DNA of 64,000 nt from Cognatishimia coralii. GTDB lineage: Bacteria > Pseudomonadota > Alphaproteobacteria > Rhodobacterales > Rhodobacteraceae. The notes beneath the pieces were generated by a model, which ran no database searches, was not told the origin of the DNA, and saw nothing but the letters and a program-made list of their open reading frames with translations. The DNA is taken from positions 1 through 64,000 of the forward strand of contig NZ_JBBGAZ010000009.1 in assembly GCF_037478305.1 (NCBI RefSeq), in the 5' to 3' direction. Made by a program: the position numbers and the translations under genes. This document shows positions 43,061-51,300 of the stretch, one piece after another; the first letter of the stretch is position 1; each line of letters opens with the position of its first letter.

Positions 43061-43902
43061 TGGCACAGCTTATCGGAGGGCTGGGAACCAGCCACGTACC
43101 ATCCATCGGTGTTGCTCTGGACAAGGGCATCGATCAAACTCCGGATTGGAAACCGTTTTTTGACGGCTATGACTATCCGAAACAGTGGGTCGCCGACAAA
43201 AAGCCTGACATCGCGATTCTGGTGTTCAACGATCACGGCAACTCAATCTTTTTGGATCGCGTCCCAACCTTCACACTGGGTGTCGCCGAGGAATATCTGC
43301 CTGCGGACGAGGGCTGGGGCCGTCGTGACATTCCGTCTTTTGAAGGCGCTGTCGATTTTTCCTGGTATCTCGCGGATAAGATGGTCGAGAACCACTTTGA
43401 CCCGATGATCGCCCGCGAAATCGATGTGGACCACGGGTTTCAGGTTCCAATGGAACTCTTCTTTGGCAGCCAGAAAGAAAACTGGCCGGTCAAAGTCGTG
43501 CCGATCTTTGTGAACACCGTGCAGTTCCCGATCCCAACGCCTCAGCGTTGCTGGGACCTCGGCGTTCTTCTACGCAAAGTTATTGAGTCCTACCCAACGG
43601 ATGAGAAGATCGTCGTTCTTGGCACCGGCGGGTTGTCTCACCAGTTGCAAGGTGCGCGCGCAGGATTCCTCAACCCAGAAGCTGATCAGGAATGGATCGA
43701 AACTTTTGCAAGCGATCCGGAAAAATGGCGCAATCTGACCCGCGAAGACTATGTTGAGAAATTTGGGTCCGAGGGTGCTGAGCTGATCATGTGGCTCGTC
43801 ATGCGGGGATGCATGGACACCGAAGTCGATCAAAAGCACAGCCACTACTTCTCGCCCGCGTCCATGACCGGTGCTGGTTGTGTTGTTCTGGAGAACAAAT
43901 AA
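43060..43902 (+). CDS. ligB: extradiol dioxygenase beta subunit (LigB type)
   Basis: Catalytic subunit of 280 residues, class III extradiol dioxygenase. The iron ligands and base line up with LigB: His12 (GTSHVPSIG), His59 (FNDHGNS), Glu242 (SEGAELIMWL), and the acid-base His195 (GGLSHQLQG). It cleaves the ring between C4 and C5 of protocatechuate, or of gallate to give 4-oxalomesaconate directly. Known gallate dioxygenase GalA is a single fused chain; here the two parts are separate genes in alpha-beta order. Methylgallate is another possible substrate. Confidence 0.92.
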   Translation: MAQLIGGLGTSHVPSIGVALDKGIDQTPDWKPFFDGYDYPKQWVADKKPDIAILVFNDHGNSIFLDRVPTFTLGVAEEYLPADEGWGRRDIPSFEGAVDFSWYLADKMVENHFDPMIAREIDVDHGFQVPMELFFGSQKENWPVKVVPIFVNTVQFPIPTPQRCWDLGVLLRKVIESYPTDEKIVVLGTGGLSHQLQGARAGFLNPEADQEWIETFASDPEKWRNLTREDYVEKFGSEGAELIMWLVMRGCMDTEVDQKHSHYFSPASMTGAGCVVLENK

Positions 43903-44219
43903 TGGCTTTCTTTACTATGCATTGCCACCACCATCCCGACAAGGACGAAGCCCGTGACGCGGTGCGCCCTACGCACCGCGAGTGGGTCAAATCCGGCGGC
44001 AATGGGCTCGCGTCAGTTCTGATCGGTTCGGCTTTTCTTCATGATGACGGTTCGCCAGCTGGGCACTGGGGCATTCTTGAAGCGGACACCCGTGAAAACG
44101 CCCAAAGCTTTGCGGAAGGCGATCCTTTCAACAAGAATGGCATCGTCGAACGGATCCAGATCACCGCGCTGCCGGATGGTTTTCAAGCACACCGGATTAC
44201 GGAACGCATGAGCGGCTAA
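43902..44219 (+). CDS. YciI-like alpha/beta-barrel protein
   Basis: A 105-residue protein of the YCII type (dimeric ferredoxin-like fold), related in fold to muconolactone isomerase. Features: MAFFTMHCHHHPD at the N terminus, the THREWVKSGG helix and AGHWGILEADTRENAQSFAEGDPF, where an Asp in EGDPF is conserved in the family. The start overlaps the ligB stop by one base (TAATG), so it is translationally coupled. It could catalyse an isomerisation or hydrolysis of a cleavage product; function not known. An intrinsic terminator follows. Confidence 0.8.
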   Translation: MAFFTMHCHHHPDKDEARDAVRPTHREWVKSGGNGLASVLIGSAFLHDDGSPAGHWGILEADTRENAQSFAEGDPFNKNGIVERIQITALPDGFQAHRITERMSG

Positions 44220-44252
44220 ACGCTGCAATTCAAAACAAGAACCTACAATGCG

Positions 44253-44284
44253 ACCGGCGCTCTCGTAGTGCCGGTTGTTTTTTT
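44253..44284 (+). terminator. intrinsic terminator of the ring-cleavage operon
   Basis: ACCGGCGC-TCTCGTA-GTGCCGGT, 8-bp stem with one G-T pair, followed by T, G and seven T (44276-44284). It lies 33 bases after the YciI gene stop. Confidence 0.8.
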
Positions 44285-44455
44285 CCGCTATGGTAAGCAA
44301 CTTTGGGGCTACGATCAGTGTGTTGTCGGTAGAGGTCGACAAGGCTGAAACAATCACCAATTGCTTTTCAGAGCAGGGATACTGGGCAACTGGGTGCAGA
44401 CACTCGACGTTGCAAAAATATTTGCCAACAAAAACAGATTTTTACGGTGAGTTTT

Positions 44456-44542
44456 TGGTGCCCAGAAGAGGACTCGAACCTCCACGTCCATACGGACACT
44501 AGCACCTGAAGCTAGCGCGTCTACCAATTCCGCCATCTGGGC
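44456..44542 (-). tRNA. tRNA-Leu (anticodon CAG)
   Basis: Read on the minus strand: acceptor GCCCAGA pairs with TCTGGGC, then discriminator A and an encoded CCA. The anticodon arm is CTAGC-TTCAGGT-GCTAG, giving anticodon CAG, and the T arm contains GGTTCGAGTCC. A long variable arm (TGTCCGTATGGACG) identifies a class II tRNA, and with CAG it is tRNA-Leu. Total length with CCA is 87 nucleotides. It lies between the ring-cleavage operon and the NDUFA9-like gene, and no integrase lies near it. Confidence 0.95.
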
Positions 44543-44560
44543 TTAGATGTCGTGAAGGGG

Positions 44561-44589
44561 GATTTAGATATCTCCCCAAGGAGAGTCAA
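44561..44589 (-). promoter_or_regulatory. promoter of tRNA-Leu
   Basis: On the minus strand TTGACT (plus 44584-44589) and TAAATC (plus 44561-44566) stand 17 bases apart, about 19 bases before the tRNA 5' end. The -10 box is followed by a run of C, a GC-rich discriminator as in stable-RNA promoters. Confidence 0.5.
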
Positions 44590-44803
44590 CGCGGATTTTT
44601 ACATTTTTGCGAAAAAGTATTTGGGGCGATTGTTTCTCTCGTTCGCCCATTTGAGACATCAGAATTTGAGCTAGAAATCGAGGGATTGCGCCTACGCTCG
44701 CGTCAAGAGCTGGGATTAAACCGCGCATGCGATCAGTTGCGACTTGTTCCTAGGGCGACAGGCGCGTATCACAGGGTCAACTTGACGAAAGCGGAGGCCA
44801 CGC

Positions 44804-45781
44804 ATGTCTAAACTTGTCACGATCTATGGCGGTTCAGGATTTGTCGGACGCTATATCGCGCGGCGAATGGCGAAAGAGGGATGGCGCGTACGCGTTGCGG
44901 TGCGACGCCCCAATGAGGCTCTGTTCGTAAAACCCCACGGATCCGTTGGTCAGGTCGAACCCATTCTTTGCAACATTCGCGATGATAGCTCTGTGGCACA
45001 GGCCATGTCTGGTGCGGATGCAGTGGTGAACTGCGTGGGCATCCTGAACCAAGTCGGCAAGAATAAATTCGACGCGGTGCAGCACGAAGGTGCTGAGCGT
45101 ATCGCGCGTCTTGCTGCGGCGGCGGGTATCGAAACCATGGTGCATCTCTCTGCCATTGGCGCGGATGCCGAAGCAGACAGCGACTATGCGCGCACCAAAG
45201 CTTTGGGTGAAGAAGGCGTGCTGGCACATATGCCGAACGCTCTGATCCTGCGGCCTTCGGTGATTTTCGGCCCTGAAGATGACTTCTTTAACCGTTTCGC
45301 GGATCAGGCGCGGTTCGGCCCAATCCTGCCAATCGCGGGTGCGGACACAAAATTTCAGCCGGTTTATGTGGACGACGTCGCTCAGGCGGCCGTTAAGGGC
45401 ATTCTTGGTGAAGCGGCCGGAACCTATGAACTGGGTGGACCAGAGGTGAAATCTCTGCGCGGCTTGCTGCAGGATATGCTCACCAGCATTCACCGTCGTC
45501 GTTTGATTGTGAATCTGCCCTTCTTTGCAGCCGGTCTGGTCGCCTTTGGCTTTGATCTCTTGCAAACGATCACGCTTGGGCTGTTCACCAATTCGATCGT
45601 GACGCGCGATCAGCTTAAATCACTGCGCAACGACAATGTGGTCGCAGCCGACGCAAAGACCCTGGCGGATCTTGGTATTCAAGAGACTCCGATGAACAGC
45701 GTTTTGGACAGCTATCTCTGGCGCTTCCGTCCGTCTGGACAATACGATGCCATCAAGAACTCGGCCAAGAACCTGAGCTAA
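44804..45781 (+). CDS. NDUFA9-like NAD(P)-binding protein (atypical SDR)
   Basis: A 325-residue atypical short-chain dehydrogenase of the complex I NDUFA9-like group. The cofactor motif is TIYGGSGFVGRYIARRM near the N terminus, then NCVGILNQVGKNKF, VHLSAIGADAEADSDYARTK and ALILRPSVIFGPEDDFFNRF. The Ser-Tyr-Lys trio lies in SAIG..YARTK. Proteins of this group assist complex I or ubiquinone formation. A GGAGG ribosome site precedes the ATG by six bases and a terminator follows 25 bases after the stop. It is monocistronic. Confidence 0.85.
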   Translation: MSKLVTIYGGSGFVGRYIARRMAKEGWRVRVAVRRPNEALFVKPHGSVGQVEPILCNIRDDSSVAQAMSGADAVVNCVGILNQVGKNKFDAVQHEGAERIARLAAAAGIETMVHLSAIGADAEADSDYARTKALGEEGVLAHMPNALILRPSVIFGPEDDFFNRFADQARFGPILPIAGADTKFQPVYVDDVAQAAVKGILGEAAGTYELGGPEVKSLRGLLQDMLTSIHRRRLIVNLPFFAAGLVAFGFDLLQTITLGLFTNSIVTRDQLKSLRNDNVVAADAKTLADLGIQETPMNSVLDSYLWRFRPSGQYDAIKNSAKNLS

Positions 45782-45806
45782 TCACTTACAGACCACAGCG
45801 ATACAC

Positions 45807-45829
45807 GAGGCCCTTCGGGGCCTCTTTTT
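45807..45829 (+). terminator. intrinsic terminator of the NDUFA9-like gene
   Basis: Perfect 7-bp stem GAGGCCC-TTCG-GGGCCTC with a UUCG tetraloop, followed by five T (45825-45829). The T-run overlaps the stop codon of the convergent uppP gene at 45828-45830. Confidence 0.9.
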
Positions 45830-46631
45830 ATGTGTAGGCAAAGACCAGAAGAATTGCGCCAAGGATCACGCGATAGATCACGTAGGGCGTAAAGCTGACC
45901 GACTTCAAAAGGCGCATCATCAACTGAAGGGCCAAAAGCGCGGAGATAAAGGCCAGGGCTGCCGCGATTGCGCAGTCTCGGATCATGCGCGGAGTCCAGT
46001 CGGATCCCGTCTCAAGCAGCAAATACCCCCCGCTTGCAATGATCGCAGGAATGCTCATCAGCATTGCCAAGCGCGCACTGCTTTCGCGGTCATAGCCAAG
46101 CGCGCGGGCGCCCGTGATGGTAATGCCTGACCGCGACGTGCCGGGGATCAGGGCAATGGCCTGCCATAGGCCCAGTTTGATTGCGTCCCTCAACGTCCAA
46201 TCAGTGTCTTTCTTGGTCACTTCGCCGCGCTGATCCATCCACCAAAGCAAAAGACCAAACCCAAGCATCGTCCAACCGATGACCGCCATTGATCGCAAAG
46301 CATCATTCAGGCCGGTCACGGCCAGAAACACGCCAAAGATCATGACGGGGATCGTCGCTATCAACAGATGAAACGCAAGCCGAGCGCCTGGCGTGGTCAG
46401 CCGCCCCATCAACATCATGGGGATGCCCGCCAACCCAATTTTCACATCGCGCCAAAAATAGAGCACAACGGCCCCAAGCGTTCCCACATGCACCGCAACG
46501 TCCAGAAGCTGCCCCTGATCCGCAGCACCCATGGCTTGGGGCAGCAGTATGAGGTGTCCTGAAGATGAAATGGGTAGGAACTCGGTAATGCCCTGCACAA
46601 CCGCCAATAGAATCAAATGATAAAGCGCCAT
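45828..46631 (-). CDS. uppP: undecaprenyl-diphosphatase
   Basis: Integral membrane phosphatase of 267 residues that recycles undecaprenyl pyrophosphate for peptidoglycan and polysaccharide export. It carries the two BacA motifs EFLPISSSGHLIL (residues about 17-29) and PGTSRSGITITGA (near 163-175), and about seven or eight membrane segments. Length is normal. It converges on the NDUFA9-like gene and is divergent from gltD. Confidence 0.95.
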   Translation of the reverse strand: MALYHLILLAVVQGITEFLPISSSGHLILLPQAMGAADQGQLLDVAVHVGTLGAVVLYFWRDVKIGLAGIPMMLMGRLTTPGARLAFHLLIATIPVMIFGVFLAVTGLNDALRSMAVIGWTMLGFGLLLWWMDQRGEVTKKDTDWTLRDAIKLGLWQAIALIPGTSRSGITITGARALGYDRESSARLAMLMSIPAIIASGGYLLLETGSDWTPRMIRDCAIAAALAFISALLALQLMMRLLKSVSFTPYVIYRVILGAILLVFAYT

Positions 46632-46849
46632 TAAAACTGCCCGCGTTGCCTGCTTTCTCCGTATATTCTATCGCGATTTTAATTGATAGGAGGGCATTAG
46701 GTCCGGTTCGGATTTAATTTTTCGAAATTTTCTTCCTTTTTCACTCTTTCTGCGACGTTTTTTCCAAAATAGGTCAGCATATTTTACTTTTATCTGGAAA
46801 GATGCTTGTTTATGACCTGCGCTACGAAGAATTTTAGGAGGCAGCGACT
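46632..46849. other. AT-rich control region between uppP and gltD
   Basis: 218 bases, notably AT-rich compared with the genes on both sides. It should hold the divergent promoters of uppP and the glutamate synthase genes. A CTATC-N12-GATAG inverted repeat is visible near 46670-46691, and an AGGAGG ribosome site (46836-46841) precedes the GTG of gltD. I cannot fix promoter boxes with confidence. Confidence 0.5.
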
Positions 46850-48283
46850 GTGGCCAAGCAACCGATGCTGAAATTTGTGACTGTGGAACGGGATATGCCC
46901 GAAAAACGGTCAGCCGAAGTGCGCAACGAGGATTTCCTCGAAATATATGCGCCGTTCATCAAGGCCAAGGCCGAAGAACAAGCCAGCCGCTGCAGCCAAT
47001 GCGGCGTGCCCTATTGCCAAAGCCACTGCCCGCTGCACAACAACATCCCTGATTGGCTGAACATGACGGCGACGGGCCGTTTGGAAGAAGCCTATGAACT
47101 GAGCCAGGCTACCAACACCTTCCCCGAGATCTGCGGCCGCATCTGCCCGCAAGACCGTCTCTGCGAAGGCGGTTGTGTCATCGAGAATTCCGGCCACGGC
47201 ACCGTGACTATCGGCGCGGTCGAAAAATACATCACCGACACCGCGTGGGAAAAAGGTTGGGTCAAGCCGATCACACCTTTGGCCGAGCGCGCTGAGTCCG
47301 TCGGCATCATTGGCGCAGGCCCCGGTGGTCTGGCTGCAGCCGACATGCTGCGTCGCGCGGGCGTTCAGGTCACTGTCTATGACCGCTATGACCGCGCAGG
47401 CGGCCTTCTCACCTACGGCATCCCTGGCTTTAAGCTGGAAAAAGACGTCGTCATGAAGCGCAACGATCAGCTGACCGAGTCTGGCGTGACCCTCAAGCTG
47501 AACTGCAACGTTGGCGAGGATATCTCTTTTGATGACATCCGCGGCGCGCATGACGCTGTGATCATCGCAACCGGCGTTTACAAATCCCGCGATCTGGGTG
47601 GGCCGGGCGCAGGTGCGAAAGGCATCGTGAAGGCGCTGGACTATCTGACTGCCTCGAACCGTCTGAACTTCGGTGACACCGTGCCGGAATTCGAGAGCGG
47701 CGAGTTGAATGCCGCAGGCAAAAAAGTCGTCGTGATCGGCGGCGGGGACACCGCGATGGACTGTGTGCGCACCGCGATCCGACAGGGTGCCGAAAGCGTG
47801 AAATGCCTTTATCGTCGTGACCGCGCGAATATGCCGGGTTCGCAACGCGAAACCAACAACGCCGAAGAAGAAGGCGTGATCTTTGAATGGCTCTCCGCCC
47901 CCAAAGGCTTCACCGGCGATGCCGTCGAAGGTGTGATGGTGCAAAAAATGCGTCTCGGCGCGCCCGATGCATCTGGCCGCCAGTCCCCCGAGGTGATCGA
48001 AGGCGCGGATTATGTCGAAGAAGCGGATCTGGTGATCAAGGCACTGGGCTTTGAACCCGAAGACCTGCAAACGCTTTGGAACCAGCCTGACCTGCCCGTG
48101 ACCCGCTGGGGCACCGTGAAAGCAGAGTTCACCACCGGCGCGACCGATCTGGAAGGCGTTTATGCGGTGGGCGACATCGTGCGCGGCGCGTCCCTTGTGG
48201 TCTGGGCGATCCGCGATGGCCGCGACTGCGCCGAAGCGATCCTCAAGAAATTCGACGCCGCCAAAACCGTCGCTGCGGAATAA
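46850..48283 (+). CDS. gltD: glutamate synthase (NADPH) small subunit
   Basis: A 477-residue FAD and Fe-S subunit passing electrons from NADPH to GltB. It has the N-terminal Cys cluster CSQCGVPYCQSHCPLHNNIP and CGRICPQDRLCEGGC, the FAD-binding IIGAGPGGLAAADMLRRAG and the NADPH-binding VIGGGDTAMDCVRTAIRQG. It starts with GTG eight bases after a perfect AGGAGG. The order gltD-gltB, small subunit first, is used in many alphaproteobacteria. The two genes are 84 bases apart and likely form an operon. Confidence 0.95.
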   Translation: MAKQPMLKFVTVERDMPEKRSAEVRNEDFLEIYAPFIKAKAEEQASRCSQCGVPYCQSHCPLHNNIPDWLNMTATGRLEEAYELSQATNTFPEICGRICPQDRLCEGGCVIENSGHGTVTIGAVEKYITDTAWEKGWVKPITPLAERAESVGIIGAGPGGLAAADMLRRAGVQVTVYDRYDRAGGLLTYGIPGFKLEKDVVMKRNDQLTESGVTLKLNCNVGEDISFDDIRGAHDAVIIATGVYKSRDLGGPGAGAKGIVKALDYLTASNRLNFGDTVPEFESGELNAAGKKVVVIGGGDTAMDCVRTAIRQGAESVKCLYRRDRANMPGSQRETNNAEEEGVIFEWLSAPKGFTGDAVEGVMVQKMRLGAPDASGRQSPEVIEGADYVEEADLVIKALGFEPEDLQTLWNQPDLPVTRWGTVKAEFTTGATDLEGVYAVGDIVRGASLVVWAIRDGRDCAEAILKKFDAAKTVAAE

Positions 48284-48367
48284 CCGCTTACCTGAATTCG
48301 CTGGCCAGATGCTGCGCGCTCTGGCCGGTCTCAAGATTGACCTACCGCACAAAGGAAGGCCTACGAT

Positions 48368-51300
48368 ATGACGAAATATGATGAAAACTGGGTCCGCGAC
48401 GAAGAAGCCAAGCGGGCATATATGGCCGAAAACGGTCTTTATTCTGAATCCGAGGAACACTCCTCTTGCGGTGTGGGCCTCGTTGTCGCTGTCGACGGCA
48501 AACGCAGCCGCAAAGTCGTGGACGCGGGCATCGACGCGCTGAAAGCGATCTGGCACCGCGGTGCTGTGGACGCAGACGGGAAAACCGGCGACGGCGCGGG
48601 TATTCACGTGCAGCTGCCTGGTGAGTTCTTCTACGACCAGATCAAACGCACCGGCCACGAGCCAAACAAAGACGAACTTTTCGCCGTCGGTCAGGTCTTC
48701 CTGCCCCGCACCGATTTTGGCGCTCAGGAAACCTGCCGGACCATCGTGGAATCCGAAATCCTGCGCATGGGGTACTTCATCTACGGCTGGCGTCATGTGC
48801 CCGTCGATGTGACCTGCCTTGGCGAGAAAGCCAACGCGACCCGTCCAGAGATCGAACAGATCCTGATCAGCAACTCAAAGGGCGTTGACGAGGAAACTTT
48901 TGAGCGTGAGCTCTATGTGATCCGTCGCCGCATCGAAAAAGCTGCCGCTGCCGCTGGCATCGGAGAGCTTTATATCGCGTCGCTGTCCTGTCGCTCGATC
49001 ATCTATAAGGGCATGATGCTCGCCGAGCAGGTTGCGGTTTTCTACCCAGACCTGATGGACGAGCGCTTTGAGTCCGCCTTCGCGATCTATCACCAGCGCT
49101 ACTCCACCAACACCTTCCCGCAATGGTGGCTGGCCCAGCCGTTCCGCATGCTTGCGCATAACGGCGAGATCAACACACTCAAGGGCAACCTCAACTGGCT
49201 GAAAAGCCACGAGATCCGCATGGCCTCTGAGTTCTTTGGCGACATGGCCGAAGACATCAAACCTATCGTTCCGGGTGGCGCGTCTGACTCCGCCGCTCTG
49301 GATGGGGTTTTTGAGGTCATGGTCCGCGCAGGTCGCTCGGCCCCGATGGCGAAAACCATGCTGGTGCCAGAAAGCTGGTCCAAGACGGCGGTTGATCTGC
49401 CGAAGCCTTGGATCGACATGTATTCCTACTGCAACTCTGTGATGGAGCCATGGGACGGCCCGGCCGCTTTGGCGATGACCGACGGTCAATGGGTCTGCGC
49501 GGGTCTGGACCGTAACGGCCTGCGTCCGATGCGCTATGTGGTGACGGGCGATGGTCTGCTGATTTCTGGCTCTGAGGCGGGCATGGTCCCGATTGACGAA
49601 GCCACTGTGGTCGAAAAAGGCGCTCTTGGTCCGGGTCAGATGATCGCGGTCGATATGGCCGAGGGCAAACTTTACCACGACACCGAAATCAAAGATTCCT
49701 TGGCGCAGGCCCGCCCCTATGGCGACTGGGTTGGCAAGATCCGCGATCTGGATGCCGAGCTTCAGGCCGTGACCGAGACACCCTCTTTCACTGGCAACGA
49801 TCTGCGTCGTCGTCAGGTGGCGGCTGGTTATTCTATCGAAGAGCTGGAACAGATCCTCGCGCCCATGGCTGAGGACGGCAAAGAGACGCTCGCGTCTATG
49901 GGCGACGACACCCCCTCGGCGGTTCTGTCCAAACAGTATCGTCCGCTCAGCCACTTCTTCCGTCAGAACTTTAGCCAGGTCACCAACCCTCCGATCGACT
50001 CCTTGCGCGAATTCCGCGTGATGTCGCTGAAGACCCGCTTTGGCAATCTCAAGAACGTTTTGGATGAGGACGGCAGCCAGACCGAGATCATCCTGCTGGA
50101 CAGCCCATTCGTGGGCAACGCACAGTTTGACACGCTGATTGGCGCCTTTGACGACACCGTTGTGACCATCGACTGTACCTTCCCAGCCGGCGGCGAAGCG
50201 GGCGCATTGCGCGCGGCGCTGAACCGTGTGCGGGACGAGGCCGAAGACGCTGTGCGCTCCGGCGCGGGTCACATCGTTCTGACCGACAAAGCCCAAAGCG
50301 CGGACGCAGTGGCCATGCCGATGATCCTCGCGACATCTGCGGTGCACAGCCATCTGACCCGCAAGGGCCTGCGGACTTTCTGCTCTCTGAACGTACAGTC
50401 TGCCGAATGCATCGACCCGCATTACTTCGCGGTTCTCGTGGGCTCTGGCGCGACCGTCGTGAACGCCTATCTGGCCGAGGACTCCCTTGCCGACCGCATC
50501 GAACGCGGCCTTCTGGACATCGACCTGACCACCGCCGTCGCCCGCTATCGCGAGGCGATTGACCAGGGTCTTCTGAAGATCATGGCGAAGATGGGGATCT
50601 CTGTGATCTCGTCCTACCGAGGCGGTCTCAACTTCGAAGCCGTGGGCCTGTCCCGCGCGATGGTTGCGGAATTCTTCCCCGGCATGACCAGCCGTATTTC
50701 CGGCATCGGCGTTGCGGGCATTCAGAAGAAAGCCGAAGAAGTCCACGCCAAGGGCTTTGGCGGCGCAGACTCGATCCTGCCCATCGGTGGTTTCTACAAA
50801 GCGCGTAAGTCTGGCGAGAGCCACGCATGGGGTGCGCAGACCATGCATATGATGCAAGCGGCCTGTGACCGTGCGTCTTATGACCTTTGGAAGCAATACT
50901 CCAAAAAGATGCAGGCGAACCCGCCGATCCATCTGCGCGACCTCTTGGCGATCAAGCCTCTCGGCGAAGCGGTGCCTTTGGAAGAAGTCGAGAGCATCAC
51001 CTCGATCCGTAAGCGTTTCGTAACGCCGGGCATGTCGCTTGGTGCGCTTTCTCCCGAAAGCCACAAGGCGCTGAACGTCGCGATGAACCGCATTGGCGCG
51101 AAATCTGACTCGGGCGAAGGTGGTGAAGATCCAGCGCACTTCCACCCAGAGCCAAACGGCGACAACCCATCGGCAAAGATCAAACAGGTGGCGTCCGGTC
51201 GTTTCGGTGTAACCGCCGAATATCTGAACCAATGCGAAGAGCTTGAGATCAAAGTCGCCCAGGGTGCGAAACCGGGCGAAGGCGGCCAGCTGCCGGGCAT

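Noticed and set aside
44456..44542. tRNA-Leu as an integration site for a mobile island
   Set aside because: No integrase and no direct repeat of the tRNA 3' end found by eye; flanking genes are ordinary.
46910..48796. A 628-codon open frame on the minus strand
   Set aside because: Antisense to gltD and the start of gltB; no recognisable domain, composition typical of a shadow frame.
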